Shown piece after piece: positions 1-8,673 of a stretch of DNA of 35,783 nt. The DNA is taken from assembly GCA_938010565.1 (NCBI GenBank), contig CALLUQ010000122.1, positions 1 through 35,783 of the forward strand, in the 5' to 3' direction. The position numbers and the translations under genes were made by a program. The notes below the pieces were generated by a model that was given only the letters and a program-made list of their open reading frames with translations, did not search any database and had not been told where the DNA came from. Each line of letters begins with the position of its first letter. The first letter of the stretch is position 1. The DNA is from an uncultured Flavobacteriales bacterium. Its GTDB lineage: Bacteria > Bacteroidota > Bacteroidia > Flavobacteriales_D > CALLUQ01.

Positions 1-456
1 ATACAGGAGGTGAAAGGAATAACCTGGGTAAAGCCTTGGCGGGAAAGCGGAATACCTCCCGGTAAAAATGTTGCTCGTGAAAAAGGAAGGGCGGAAGCGA
101 CTTTGAGTGATCGTGGGAAGAAAGAGGATGCCGGAGATGAATTGGAGGATGTTGTTTTGGAAGGGGCCAGAACGGGTAGCAAAGGTTTTACTTACACTAA
201 AACAGCAGCTAAACATTTTGATGAAGTAGTAAAGAAAAACGGATGGCACAATGGAAAGGCTGCCAGGTCTTATATGAACTCTCCTCTGACAATCCGCGAA
301 ATCATGTCAATGGGTAAAGGTATTCCTGATGCAGCATTTAAGGGAGGCGTAAACTGGAAGGTACAAGGAACATTCCGTGGAGCTCAAGGAACATGGGAGC
401 TTGGGGTTAATCCCAAAACGAAAGTAGTTTATCATTTCTTATTTAATCCACTATGA
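1..456 (+). CDS. C-terminal part of a polymorphic (Rhs/secreted-effector) toxin, 5' truncated by window edge
   Basis: The reading frame is open from base 1, so the GTG at 10 need not be the start; this is probably the 3' end of a much longer gene. The linker (about residues 15-55) is charged, Gly-rich and disordered-looking. A compact domain follows, beginning FTYTKTAAKHFDEVV, passing through MNSPLTIREIM and GKGIPDAAFKGGVNW, and ending GTFRGAQGTWELGVNPKTK then VVYHFLF. This layout (T-x-T-A-x-KH at the front, a W-E-L/V strand, a final Y-H-F) resembles toxin tips of Bacteroidota Rhs/wall-associated proteins placed in the BECR ribonuclease superfamily; I recall the pattern and could not search. 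The stop overlaps the next start as ATGA, which is typical of toxin-immunity pairs. RNase activity is inference. Confidence 0.62.
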   Translation: MQEVKGITWVKPWRESGIPPGKNVAREKGRAEATLSDRGKKEDAGDELEDVVLEGARTGSKGFTYTKTAAKHFDEVVKKNGWHNGKAARSYMNSPLTIREIMSMGKGIPDAAFKGGVNWKVQGTFRGAQGTWELGVNPKTKVVYHFLFNPL

Positions 457-905
457 TATTTAAAATAGACTATACCAGTAGCTCAGAAAATAGAACCCTA
501 ATCTACAGAGAAGACGAATATTCGTTTGACATGAGACCCTGGGAGTATGTTATTGATCTTGATCTTGCACTTAATAAGATTACTTTAACTGTAGTAAATG
601 AAAAGATAATTCAACTAAGTGGCTTTTGTGGCTTGACAAAAGAAATGAACACTAATGTTGAAATCCCTAAATATAAAAAGGGAGCATTAAGAGTTGAGCA
701 TAACTTTGAGCATGGTTTTACTTATCGTATTAATGATGAAGATTTACCCGTTCAGTTGAATACTGGAACAGGTTGGGTTTGCATCGGAGCTGCTAATAAA
801 GCTGGACAAGGAGTTGAGTTTATTGATAATTGTGTAGCAGTTATTGATGATAATGGAACGTTTTTATCACTATGGTTAAAACCAACAGAGTTCCCTAATC
901 TGTAA
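453..905 (+). CDS. Probable immunity protein to the upstream toxin
   Basis: This gene encodes 150 residues with no signal peptide or membrane segment, so it is a cytoplasmic protein. It is acidic and rich in beta-forming stretches, for example LALNKITLTVVNEKIIQLSG and CVAVIDDNGTFLSLWL. I do not recognise the family. Function is inferred from context only: its ATG overlaps the toxin stop by 4 bp, it lies immediately 3' of a polymorphic-toxin tip, and its size and solubility suit an immunity protein that binds and blocks the toxin in the producer. Base composition is visibly more AT-rich than the housekeeping genes to the right, consistent with acquisition of the pair by transfer. No other gene follows in the same direction for over 600 bp. 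Confidence 0.55.
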   Translation: MIFKIDYTSSSENRTLIYREDEYSFDMRPWEYVIDLDLALNKITLTVVNEKIIQLSGFCGLTKEMNTNVEIPKYKKGALRVEHNFEHGFTYRINDEDLPVQLNTGTGWVCIGAANKAGQGVEFIDNCVAVIDDNGTFLSLWLKPTEFPNL

Positions 906-1496
906 CAGAATGACATTACAATAAGCCGGATACAAGAGCTTTCTTTACAAAAGAGCAGCTTCATCAGAAAATACAAGAAACTCAAAAGAAGCTAAAAGCA
1001 GAAAACCCAATTTAGTCGGACTGCAAGTGGAGTTACTACACTTACCGGCACCCCCTCCACAAAATAAAACGGAAAAATTACAGCAAATATTTCACGATCA
1101 AGTTCGTTGAATTAAGTAATGTTCGCACCTGAAACCCACCTGCAAACCCACCTGCAAACCCATGATCAAAACCAAGTTATTTCCTTATGGGCACCCACAA
1201 AAACCAATGCTTTTTACAACCTTTTTCAACAATAAACTCTCTGATTTTCAAGGAATTGTTTTTTTGCCCTGTACTAAAGGGGTTACGAAAAGAAGGATTC
1301 CATTTCAATACCGTAGCAGCACAAAAAGTACCGGTGCGGCAAAAGTGGTCATCGGGCAGCAAAGGTTACCAGTGGAGCATGGCCGGCCCCGAGCTCATCC
1401 GCTTTGATACCCGGCGGATGGCAAAAGTTCGGAAAGTAAACCACCGGCACGATCTTGTTGTATCATAAACTTCTCCGGTGTGTAAGGAAAAACCCC
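906..1496. other. Gene-poor stretch with possible decayed coding remnants
   Basis: I see no intact gene. Two short plus-strand open stretches read like gene ends: one from 914 to a TAG at 1013-1015 (begins HYNKPDTRAFFTKEQLHQ, lysine/glutamine-rich coil) and one in another frame from 925 to a TGA at 1108-1110 (contains VELLHLPAPPP). Neither has a start codon in a good context. They may be leftovers of further toxin cassettes downstream of the immunity gene. A 12-bp unit ACCCACCTGCAA is repeated in tandem near 1135-1160. Open frames at 1162-1468 have atypical composition and no initiation context, and I do not call them genes. Confidence 0.4.
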
Positions 1497-1504
1497 TACT
1501 TTTG
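1497..1504 (+). promoter_or_regulatory. -7 promoter box of trhO
   Basis: TACTTTTG is a perfect match to the Bacteroidota -7 consensus TAnnTTTG. It lies inside the frame that would be used by an upstream GTG at 1478. It therefore argues for the downstream ATG at 1532, giving a leader of about 20-25 nt. The -33 element is weak. Confidence 0.6.
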
Positions 1505-1531
1505 CCTCAGGTTTACCCCCAATTGTATCGC

Positions 1532-2638
1532 ATGCAACTGTACAATAAGCTGGATAAAGAAACGCTGCTCGAACAGCTAGAGAAAAGCGGAGTGGATCGC
1601 ATTACGCTGTCTTTTTATCAATACGCCCGGATTGAAGACCCTGATGCCTTTCGGGATCAGTTTTTCCTCACTTTATCGGAAGCAGGCGTGTTGGGGCGCA
1701 TTTATGTTGCAAACGAAGGCATCAATGGCCAGATCAGCGTTCCTTCCGATGGCTTTGGCCGGTTTAGAGAAATAATGAATGGCATTCCTTTTTTAAAAGG
1801 GGCCCGGCTAAACATTGCCATTGAAGACAATGGCAGATCCTTCATTAAGCTCAATATCAAAGTTCGCAAAAAAATTGTGGCCGACGGGTTAGACGATGCC
1901 ACTTTTGATGTAACCCAAACAGGAACTCATCTAGATGCCGAAGCGTTCAATACACTCACCGACAACCCGGATACCATTCTGGTGGATATGCGCAATCATT
2001 ATGAAAGTGAAGTAGGCCATTTTAAAGGAGCAATTACCCCTGATGCGGATACTTTCCGGGAAGAACTTCCTTTGGTGCACGATTTGCTGAAAGGCAATGA
2101 AGACAAAAACATTGTGATGTATTGTACCGGCGGTATTCGTTGTGAGAAAGCAAGTGCGTGGTTCAAACACCAAGGCTTTCCAAATGTACACCAACTGGAA
2201 GGAGGCATCATAGAATACACCCGGCAAGTCCGGGAAAAGCACCTCAACAACAAATTTATCGGAAAAAACTTTGTTTTTGATCGCCGCATGAGCGAAGCCA
2301 TTTCCGACGATATAATCGGCAAATGCCACCAGTGCGGAGAACCAGCCGATTTGCACACCAACTGTGCCAACCAGGCCTGCCATTTGTTATTCATTCAATG
2401 TGAAAAATGTGCCCAAGAATACACCGGTTGTTGTAGCCATACCTGTTCGGAATTTCATGCCTTGCCGGAAGCCATCCAGATGCAGCTGCGAAAAAACCTC
2501 AGAACAGAACAAAACGTTTACCGCAAAGGCCGTTTCAACAAAACCCTTCAGGCACAACTAAGGACACGCCTAAACGAATGGAAAAAGGAAAATGAGCACG
2601 GTGTAGCGCGTAACCAAAAAGGGATCAATCCAGCTTAA
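1532..2638 (+). CDS. trhO: tRNA uridine(34) 5-hydroxylase TrhO, rhodanese family
   Basis: TrhO (YceA family) makes 5-hydroxyuridine at the wobble position of certain tRNAs using O2. The 368-residue protein has the family order: an N-terminal acylphosphatase-like domain ([10 protein letters not shown], then [13 protein letters not shown] near residues 60-72), a rhodanese domain with the loop CTGGIRC (Cys198 and Cys204 in this numbering), and a C-terminal cysteine-rich segment (CHQC, CANQAC, CEKC, CC, HTC) that probably binds zinc. I chose the ATG at 1532 because it gives [13 protein letters not shown] just before the conserved domain and a perfect promoter box sits at 1497-1504; a GTG at 1478 would precede that box. 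The gene is monocistronic and converges on lepA, whose stop lies inside the last codons here (14-bp tail overlap). Confidence 0.93.
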   Translation: MQLYNKLDKETLLEQLEKSGVDRITLSFYQYARIEDPDAFRDQFFLTLSEAGVLGRIYVANEGINGQISVPSDGFGRFREIMNGIPFLKGARLNIAIEDNGRSFIKLNIKVRKKIVADGLDDATFDVTQTGTHLDAEAFNTLTDNPDTILVDMRNHYESEVGHFKGAITPDADTFREELPLVHDLLKGNEDKNIVMYCTGGIRCEKASAWFKHQGFPNVHQLEGGIIEYTRQVREKHLNNKFIGKNFVFDRRMSEAISDDIIGKCHQCGEPADLHTNCANQACHLLFIQCEKCAQEYTGCCSHTCSEFHALPEAIQMQLRKNLRTEQNVYRKGRFNKTLQAQLRTRLNEWKKENEHGVARNQKGINPA

Positions 2639-4412
2639 GCACCGCCAGAAAGGCCTGTTGCGGAATTTCCACATTTCCAACCTGGCGCATTCGCTTTTTA
2701 CCTGCTTTTTGTTTCTCAAGCAGTTTTCGCTTTCGCGAAATATCACCGCCATAGCATTTGGCCGTAACATCTTTCCGAACCGCCTTTACGGTTTCGCGTG
2801 CAACAACTTTTGCCCCGATAGCGGCCTGAATGGCAATCTCGAATTGTTGTCTTGGGATCAGCTCCTTCAATTTCATGCAGATCTTTTTCCCCAATTCATA
2901 GGCATTGTTGCGATGGATCAAAGCAGAAAGCGCATCCACCTGATCGCCGTTTAAAAGCATATCAAGTTTAATCAGATCGGAACGTTTAAAACCTACCGGA
3001 TGATAATCAAAAGAAGCATAACCCCTCGAAATGGTTTTCAGTTTATCGTAAAAATCAAACACAACCTCGCCCAGCGGCATTTCAAAAGTCAGCTCTACAC
3101 GATCGGTAGTCAGGTAAACCTGGTTTTTCAGGTCTCCGCGTTTATCTATGCAAAGCCTCATGATCGCCCCCACATATTCCGATTTTGTGATGATGGAAGC
3201 CTTAATAAAAGGCTCTTCCACATACTCCAGTTTTCCGGGGTCAGGAAGATCGCTTGGATTGTGAATATCCTGCTTTTCCCCTTTTTTCGTGTAGGCAATA
3301 TAACTTACATTAGGAACGGTGGTAATCACCGTCATATTAAACTCACGTTCCAGCCGTTCCTGAATGATCTCCATGTGCAACATGCCCAAAAAGCCACACC
3401 GGAAACCGAAACCAAGCGCAACGGAGCTTTCCGGTTCAAAAACCAGAGAAGCATCGTTAAGCTGTAGTTTTTCCATTGAGGAGCGAAGCTCTTCGTAATC
3501 ATCGGTATCCACAGGATAAATACCTGCGAAAACCATCGGCTTTACATCTTCAAACCCCATTACTGCCTCTTTACACGGCCGGGCCGTATGGGTAATTGTA
3601 TCGCCTACTTTTACCTCACTGGCTGTTTTAATGCCGCTTATGATGTATCCTACATCTCCCGTTTTAAGGATGGGTTGCGGATCCATTTCCAAGCGCAATA
3701 CACCAATTTCATCGGCGTCGTATTCCTTGCTGGTGTTCACAAATTTAACCCGATCGCCCTTTTGGATCTGCCCATTCAGTACCCGGAAGTAGGCAATAAT
3801 GCCCCGAAAAGAGTTAAAAACGGAATCGAAGATCATGGCCTGCAAAGGAGCATCGGGGTTGCCTTTCGGAGCAGGGACCCGGTTCACAATGTGTTCCAGG
3901 ATCGTATCTACCCCCAACCCCGTTTTACCGGAAGCAGGGATCACATCTGCGGCATTGCATCCGATCAGATCAATGATCTGGTCCGTTACTTCTTCGGGCA
4001 TCGCACCCGGCAGATCCATTTTATTTAATACCGGAATAATTTCCAGGTCATGTTCAATGGCCAGGTAAAGGTTTGAAATGGTTTGTGCCTCAATGCCCTG
4101 CGAGGCATCAACAATGAGCAGAGCCCCTTCACACGCTGCAATAGAACGCGATACCTCATACGAAAAATCAACGTGGCCGGGCGTATCGATCAGGTTCAGG
4201 GTATAGGCTTCGCCATTGAGGGTATAATTCATTTGTATCGCATGGCTCTTAATGGTTATCCCACGTTCCCTTTCCAGGTCCATATTATCGAGGGTCTGCT
4301 CCTGTAGATCCCGATCGGAAACAGTACCGGTCGTTTGAAGGAGCCGGTCGGCCAACGTACTTTTGCCGTGATCAATATGAGCAATGATACAGAAATTACG
4401 GATGTTCTTCAT
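2625..4412 (-). CDS. lepA: Elongation factor 4 (LepA), ribosome-associated GTPase
   Basis: LepA/EF4 is a conserved translational GTPase implicated in ribosome back-translocation and in late 30S assembly. The 595-residue product starts [19 protein letters not shown], with the P-loop [10 protein letters not shown]3 DTPGHVDF and G4 NKMDLP, followed by domain II, the EF-G-like domains III and V, and the LepA-specific C-terminal domain ending in a lysine/arginine-rich region ([18 protein letters not shown]). An in-frame ATG 36 bp upstream exists, but the one at 4412 matches the usual family N-terminus and length (about 599 in E. coli). A perfect -7 box lies at 4453-4460. The gene is divergent from metF and overlaps trhO tail to tail by 14 bp. 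Confidence 0.97.
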   Translation of the reverse strand: MKNIRNFCIIAHIDHGKSTLADRLLQTTGTVSDRDLQEQTLDNMDLERERGITIKSHAIQMNYTLNGEAYTLNLIDTPGHVDFSYEVSRSIAACEGALLIVDASQGIEAQTISNLYLAIEHDLEIIPVLNKMDLPGAMPEEVTDQIIDLIGCNAADVIPASGKTGLGVDTILEHIVNRVPAPKGNPDAPLQAMIFDSVFNSFRGIIAYFRVLNGQIQKGDRVKFVNTSKEYDADEIGVLRLEMDPQPILKTGDVGYIISGIKTASEVKVGDTITHTARPCKEAVMGFEDVKPMVFAGIYPVDTDDYEELRSSMEKLQLNDASLVFEPESSVALGFGFRCGFLGMLHMEIIQERLEREFNMTVITTVPNVSYIAYTKKGEKQDIHNPSDLPDPGKLEYVEEPFIKASIITKSEYVGAIMRLCIDKRGDLKNQVYLTTDRVELTFEMPLGEVVFDFYDKLKTISRGYASFDYHPVGFKRSDLIKLDMLLNGDQVDALSALIHRNNAYELGKKICMKLKELIPRQQFEIAIQAAIGAKVVARETVKAVRKDVTAKCYGGDISRKRKLLEKQKAGKKRMRQVGNVEIPQQAFLAVLKLD

Positions 4413-4452
4413 CGATACGTCCATTTGCCCCATCTTGGGGGAGGTCAACCCA

Positions 4453-4460
4453 CAAAACTA
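4453..4460 (-). promoter_or_regulatory. -7 promoter box of lepA
   Basis: Read on the minus strand this is TAGTTTTG, a perfect TAnnTTTG. It lies about 40 nt upstream of the chosen lepA start and within the lepA-metF divergent spacer. I see no good -33 TTG at 17-23 nt. Confidence 0.5.
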
Positions 4461-4517
4461 CGATATCATTTGCTGAGATCGTATATTTACGCTTCCCAAT
4501 TTGTAAATACACCTAAC

Positions 4518-5471
4518 ATGAAGGTTATCGATCATATCAACGAAGCAAAAACCACCCTTTTCAGTTTCGAAATTTTACCTCCGCTTAAAGGCAAAAGCAT
4601 TCATTCGATCTACGATAGCATCGACCCTTTGCTGGAGTTCAACCCCCGCTTTGTGAATGTAACCTACCACCGCCAGGAATACGTCTATAAAAAACGCGAA
4701 AAAGGCTACCTCGAAAAGATTGCGATCCGAAAACGGCCGGGCACAGTAGGGATCTGTACGGCCATTATGCACAAGTACAAGATCGATACTGTGCCTCATC
4801 TGATCTGCGGAGGTTTCAACAGAGAAGAAACGGAAAATGCCCTCATTGATCTGCAGTTTTTGGGCATTGATAATGTGCTGGCACTCCGCGGAGATCCCAT
4901 TAAAACCGAACCCCACTTTCAACCCACCGATGGTGGCCATAGCTATGCAGTGGAATTGGTGGCTCAAATTGGCGGATTAAACAAAGGCCGGTTTTTTGAC
5001 GATGAAATTCAGAACGGACAAAAGTCCGATTTCTGCATCGGAGTGGCCGGTTACCCGGAGAAGCATTTTGAAGCCATGAACCTCAAACAGGATCTGAAAT
5101 ACCTCAAAAATAAAATTGATGCGGGTGCAGAATACATCGTTACACAAATGTTTTTCGATAACAAAAAGTATTTTGAATTCGTAGATGCCTGCCGTGCCAC
5201 AGGCATTGATGTACCCATCATTCCGGGTCTGAAACCCATTACCACTATGCGGCATATCACATTTCTTCCCAAGTTTTTTCATGTTGATCTCCCCGAAGAA
5301 CTAGCCGATATGCTGATGAACTGTACCTCCAATGCAGAGGTGCGGGAAGTGGGGGTGGAATGGGCCATTCGCCAGGCCAGAGAATTGATCGACAGGCAAG
5401 TACCTTGTTTGCATTTCTATACCATGGGCAAATCCGGATCGGTGAGCAAGATTGCCCGGGCCGTATTTTAA
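4518..5471 (+). CDS. metF: Methylenetetrahydrofolate reductase MetF
   Basis: MetF reduces 5,10-methylene-THF to 5-methyl-THF with FAD, supplying the methyl group for methionine synthesis. The 317-residue product begins MKVIDHINEAKTTLFSFEI and shows family motifs: FEILPP (N-terminal strand with the catalytic Glu), NVTYHRQEY, ALRGDP (residues about 125-130), GVAGYPEKH and QMFFDN. The frame is open upstream to 4335, but that extension runs antisense into lepA, and the ATG at 4518 fits the family N-terminus. It is transcribed divergently from lepA and stands alone. With metK further right, this serves the methyl cycle; no riboswitch is visible in its short leader. Confidence 0.95.
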   Translation: MKVIDHINEAKTTLFSFEILPPLKGKSIHSIYDSIDPLLEFNPRFVNVTYHRQEYVYKKREKGYLEKIAIRKRPGTVGICTAIMHKYKIDTVPHLICGGFNREETENALIDLQFLGIDNVLALRGDPIKTEPHFQPTDGGHSYAVELVAQIGGLNKGRFFDDEIQNGQKSDFCIGVAGYPEKHFEAMNLKQDLKYLKNKIDAGAEYIVTQMFFDNKKYFEFVDACRATGIDVPIIPGLKPITTMRHITFLPKFFHVDLPEELADMLMNCTSNAEVREVGVEWAIRQARELIDRQVPCLHFYTMGKSGSVSKIARAVF

Positions 5472-5547
5472 TCTGGCCCTGTTTTTCCGGGCATTACAAA
5501 GCTTCTCCTGAAAATCCCCCCGGGGCAGTTTTAACCCGTTGAACGGT

Positions 5548-6363
5548 TTACCGGCATGCAGCCTGCACGTGCATCCAGTCGTAATTTCTGAGGCGGCCTA
5601 TACTGATCCAACCTTCTTCTTCCCAAAATTTCCACCACATGTTGTATTCCGGCCTGGCTAGGGTTGCACGGTCTTTTCCCCAACGTAATCGGTTGTTTTG
5701 GGTATCAAAATCGAGGGCAATCCCCCAACTGTGGGTAGAATATCGGTCTCCTCCTCTTATTTTTCTCACATTCAAACAACCTCCGAAGTGATTGAGCCGG
5801 AGGGCCTCTATTTTTTCCAAACCATAATGGTCGAGTACCCGATTCATGATGCGCTCAATGCTGTTATGCACTTTTTCGTGACATCGGGTGCTCTTTACTT
5901 TTTTGCTCGTATCGTAAGAGAGTACATGTGGGTAAGGAAACTGAAGGCGGGTTTGGTTTTCTCCTATTTTACCATAGTGTTTGATGAGTTCTTTTTCGGA
6001 TTCTCTTGGCCATTCGTTGAAAATGACCTTTGGTTTTGGTGTTATTACAGGCGATTCGGAGGCTTCTTTTTCATCGCGCCAATCGGCAGAGAGTTCGGAG
6101 TTGATCCTTTTTTCCCGGAGAAAATCAAGTGCGCTGGAAGTTTGCGGGCCCCACAGTCCGTCCACATCCAATTCAAGGCCCTGTGCGTTGCCCAGCAATT
6201 GGATCACACCGTGTACTTTTTTCCTGCTCGACCAGTCGTGCGGCAAGCCAATAACGGTTTTCAGCGCCCGGCGCAATGTATTATTGATCACTCCTGTAAT
6301 TTCTCCACTAAAGCGATCGCGCGATCTGAGCTCTTCCTGAACAAAACGAATTCGTTCTTCCAT
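5548..6363 (-). CDS. M15-type peptidase with peptidoglycan-binding domain (endolysin-like)
   Basis: The product has 271 residues. Residues about 45-85 look like a peptidoglycan-binding type-1 repeat (LDVDGLWGPQTSSALDFL). The C-terminal half carries the M15 D-Ala-D-Ala/L-Ala-D-Glu peptidase zinc pattern: S-T-H-S-W-G-I-A-L-D (His211, Asp218) and the final D-W-M-H (His265). This predicts cleavage of peptide stems in cell-wall peptidoglycan. There is no signal peptide, so export would need another route (lysis by a holin, or a specialised secretion system), as in phage endolysins. No phage genes flank it. The upstream neighbour on the same strand is the VOC gene, 88 bp away; downstream it converges with metF. 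The fold call is good, the biological role is uncertain. Confidence 0.75.
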   Translation of the reverse strand: MEERIRFVQEELRSRDRFSGEITGVINNTLRRALKTVIGLPHDWSSRKKVHGVIQLLGNAQGLELDVDGLWGPQTSSALDFLREKRINSELSADWRDEKEASESPVITPKPKVIFNEWPRESEKELIKHYGKIGENQTRLQFPYPHVLSYDTSKKVKSTRCHEKVHNSIERIMNRVLDHYGLEKIEALRLNHFGGCLNVRKIRGGDRYSTHSWGIALDFDTQNNRLRWGKDRATLARPEYNMWWKFWEEEGWISIGRLRNYDWMHVQAACR

Positions 6364-6451
6364 ATTAGCAGTCAGGTTTAAATAAGGACAATAAATACGG
6401 TAATGCCTGCGCCCCTCAAGGTAATAAAAACGGAGAACTTTTTAGCGTTGC

Positions 6452-7516
6452 TCAATGTTTTACACGGCTCATCCCTATGGCTTTCATCATAAAGTCGGGC
6501 AGGGGTTTTTCGGGATCTCGTTTTTGAAGATGAACATACCAGCCCAATTTCTTAATGATGGGTACTTTGTGTGTTTCTACAAATTCGATCAATGTGCCAT
6601 CGGCATCCTCCGTATAGGTGAAACGGCCGGCTGCTTCTCCCATATCAAAACTATTGGCAGAATCTACGGTGAAAGAAAAGCCTTTTGCTTCGAGCATGGC
6701 CTGAAGCGCTTTCATATCCGTAACATCAAAACACAGGTGAATGAATCCGAGATCGCCCCAATAACGGTCTTTTAAAATTACATTGGGGTTGCCTTTTGTG
6801 ACTTGCCATAACTCCATATATCCGGGAGAGAAAAAGCGGCTGAACGGCCCTTTTCGTTTCGTGGAACTTTTTAACAAAACGCGGCGCATGGTTTGGTGTC
6901 CACCGGGTAGATCGGCGAGGTCTTCGAAAACATCCGTTTCATCAAAAACCACTTCATCATACCCCAAAATATCGGAATACAGCACAAGGGCTTTGTTGAT
7001 ATCGCTTACGCCAATAATGGCCCCCGCCACTCCACCGTTGAAACCAAATTTATTTTTTTGCCTGAACCACTCATCGCAAGGAAGTACATGGAAAAAATTG
7101 CCATAAGGATCTTTCACAAAGAAGTGTTTTTCCCCTTTTGGATCTGTGTGTAATTTGCCTCCTACAACCAAGCCTTTCGACAACAGTTCTTTGTATGAAG
7201 CATCGATATCGCGGCTTTTGATGATGCCGGCAAAAATGCCATGATCTCCTGCTTTGATCGCAAATGGGGCGGGCTTGGGTTTGCGGCTTGTGTATTGCCA
7301 GATCTCGAAACCACCGCCTCCTTGCATATTGATGGCCATAATGGCCCTGCGTTTGTGTACCTGGCCACCGGTATAACGCGTCATCAAAGGAGCTTCGGCT
7401 GCGTCGTCAAATACGGGAACATCCATATTGAGGTTCCGACAGTACCAATCAAATGCTTCTTCCGCATTGGAAACTCCCACTCCAATTTGCTGAACACCTG
7501 TTAAGGGAAAACTCAT
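6452..7516 (-). CDS. Two-domain VOC (glyoxalase / extradiol-dioxygenase fold) protein
   Basis: The product has 354 residues from the ATG at 7516 (MSFPLTGVQQIGVGV); an in-frame ATG 30 bp further up is less likely. It contains two tandem VOC domains, each of two beta-alpha-beta3 modules: VQQIGVGVSNAEEAFDWY, then FFVKDPYGNFFHVLP for the first, and VAGAIIGVSDINKALVLY, FIHLCFDVTDM and YTEDADGTLIEFVE for the second. Possible metal ligands include the His in FIHLCF and the Glu in LIEFVE; the first domain lacks His in its first strand, so it may be structural. VOC proteins include glyoxalases, dioxygenases and isomerases, and I cannot assign a substrate. It resembles 4-hydroxyphenylpyruvate-dioxygenase-like layouts but lacks clear HPPD signatures. 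Confidence 0.78.
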   Translation of the reverse strand: MSFPLTGVQQIGVGVSNAEEAFDWYCRNLNMDVPVFDDAAEAPLMTRYTGGQVHKRRAIMAINMQGGGGFEIWQYTSRKPKPAPFAIKAGDHGIFAGIIKSRDIDASYKELLSKGLVVGGKLHTDPKGEKHFFVKDPYGNFFHVLPCDEWFRQKNKFGFNGGVAGAIIGVSDINKALVLYSDILGYDEVVFDETDVFEDLADLPGGHQTMRRVLLKSSTKRKGPFSRFFSPGYMELWQVTKGNPNVILKDRYWGDLGFIHLCFDVTDMKALQAMLEAKGFSFTVDSANSFDMGEAAGRFTYTEDADGTLIEFVETHKVPIIKKLGWYVHLQKRDPEKPLPDFMMKAIGMSRVKH

Positions 7517-7899
7517 AGTAAAAGTATGCTTTGGATGATGGATCATACGACAATAAGCATTCGAAGATCCGTTGAGGCGATGCCCCGAAAGCGAACCGTA
7601 CGAATGCTGTAATATCTGTCAACTACACACGAAGGTAGCTGTTTTTTTCATATTTGCGAGCCCGTCCGGGTGCTTCCTTAAAGAGGGGTCAAAAACACGC
7701 TGTTTTCCGGGCACGGCGAATAAAACCACAGGCTTCCATGAGGGTCTGATCTTTCCGATCAGTTCGATGATTCATTCCATGTACAACCCGAATGTACGTT
7801 CACCGGTATGCAGCGCTCTGGAAGGCCCGGTGCATTTTAAGTGGCAATGGCGTACCTTTCGGAAGAAGTGTTATGGATACCCCGGGTGGGGTTTTGTTT
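7517..7899. other. Gene-free divergent spacer
   Basis: This spacer separates the minus-strand VOC gene from the plus-strand DUF547 gene. I see no supported gene; open frames here extend into the DUF547 gene without domain content. A perfect 6-bp hairpin CTGATC-TTTCC-GATCAG lies at 7746-7762. Two near-matches to the -7 box on the plus strand (CATATTTG at 7649-7656 and TACCTTTC at 7853-7860, one mismatch each) are candidate promoters for the DUF547 gene; the second would give a leader of about 35 nt. Confidence 0.4.
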
Positions 7900-8640
7900 A
7901 TGCGAATCATGAAAAATATTCTTCTTTTGCTTACCCTCGTTCCTACTCTTGCTCCTACCCTTGCCAGGCAGGCTCCTTCACACAAAATTTGGGACCAATT
8001 GTTGCAAAAACATGTAACTACGGATGGCAAGGTGAATTACACCGGTTTCATCCAAAACAAAGCGGAACTTCGGAGGTACCTTGATCTGCTGGCCGCCAAC
8101 CCTCCGGAAAACCATTGGAAAAAAGATGAAAAGCAAGCTTACTGGATCAATGCTTACAATGCTTTTACCGTGAAACTGATTGTAGACAACTACCCTGTAA
8201 AGTCGATCAGAGCGCTTGGAGGCAAAGTGTATAAAATCAATACGCCATGGGCGAAAAAATGGATTAAGCTGGGCCATCAAGTGTATAGCCTCGATGACAT
8301 AGAGCATGGAATATTACGCAAAATTTGGAAAGAACCCCGGGTACACTTTGCCTTAAATTGTGCTTCTTTTTCTTGTCCGCGGCTTCGCAACGAAGCCTAT
8401 ATGGCCGACAAGCTGAATGTACAATTGGATGATCAGGCGTTTTTTTTCATCAACAACAAAGCAAAAAACACCATTTACTCCTCTAAAGAAGCACAGCTTT
8501 CAAAAATTTTCAGCTGGTTCAAGGGAGATTTTACCCAAAAGGGCAACCTGATCGATTTTATCAATGCATACGCTATCGTAAAATTGGATGAAGATGCAAA
8601 AATCACACCTTTGGATTATAATTGGGATCTGAATGAGTGA
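7900..8640 (+). CDS. DUF547 family exported protein
   Basis: The product is 246 residues and begins MRIMKNILLLLTLVPTLAP, a clear Sec signal peptide (a second ATG at 7909 would give MKNILLLL). The mature part matches DUF547: KQAYWINAYNAFTVKLI, VHFALNCASFSCPRLRNEAY, then a C-terminal section ending INAYAIVKLDEDAKITPLDYNWDLNE. The invariant-looking N-A-Y-N-A and N-C-A-S-x-S-C-P motifs suggest a catalytic or metal/thiol centre, but no biochemical function is established that I know of. DUF547 proteins are common in the periplasm of Bacteroidota and Proteobacteria. The gene is monocistronic and converges with the LRR gene 33 bp downstream. Confidence 0.85.
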   Translation: MRIMKNILLLLTLVPTLAPTLARQAPSHKIWDQLLQKHVTTDGKVNYTGFIQNKAELRRYLDLLAANPPENHWKKDEKQAYWINAYNAFTVKLIVDNYPVKSIRALGGKVYKINTPWAKKWIKLGHQVYSLDDIEHGILRKIWKEPRVHFALNCASFSCPRLRNEAYMADKLNVQLDDQAFFFINNKAKNTIYSSKEAQLSKIFSWFKGDFTQKGNLIDFINAYAIVKLDEDAKITPLDYNWDLNE

Positions 8641-8673
8641 GTAAGGCCCGGGGGCTCACAACCATGAAAAACC

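Noticed and set aside
1162-1468. Plus-strand frames before trhO
   Set aside because: No domain, biased composition, no initiation context, and two overlapping frames of similar quality.
5698-6381. 227-codon plus-strand frame opposite the M15 peptidase
   Set aside because: Antisense shadow; the minus strand carries clear peptidase motifs.
7572-8084. 170-codon plus-strand frame overlapping the DUF547 gene
   Set aside because: It overlaps the signal-peptide region of a recognised gene in another frame and is Cys/Ser-rich with no domain.
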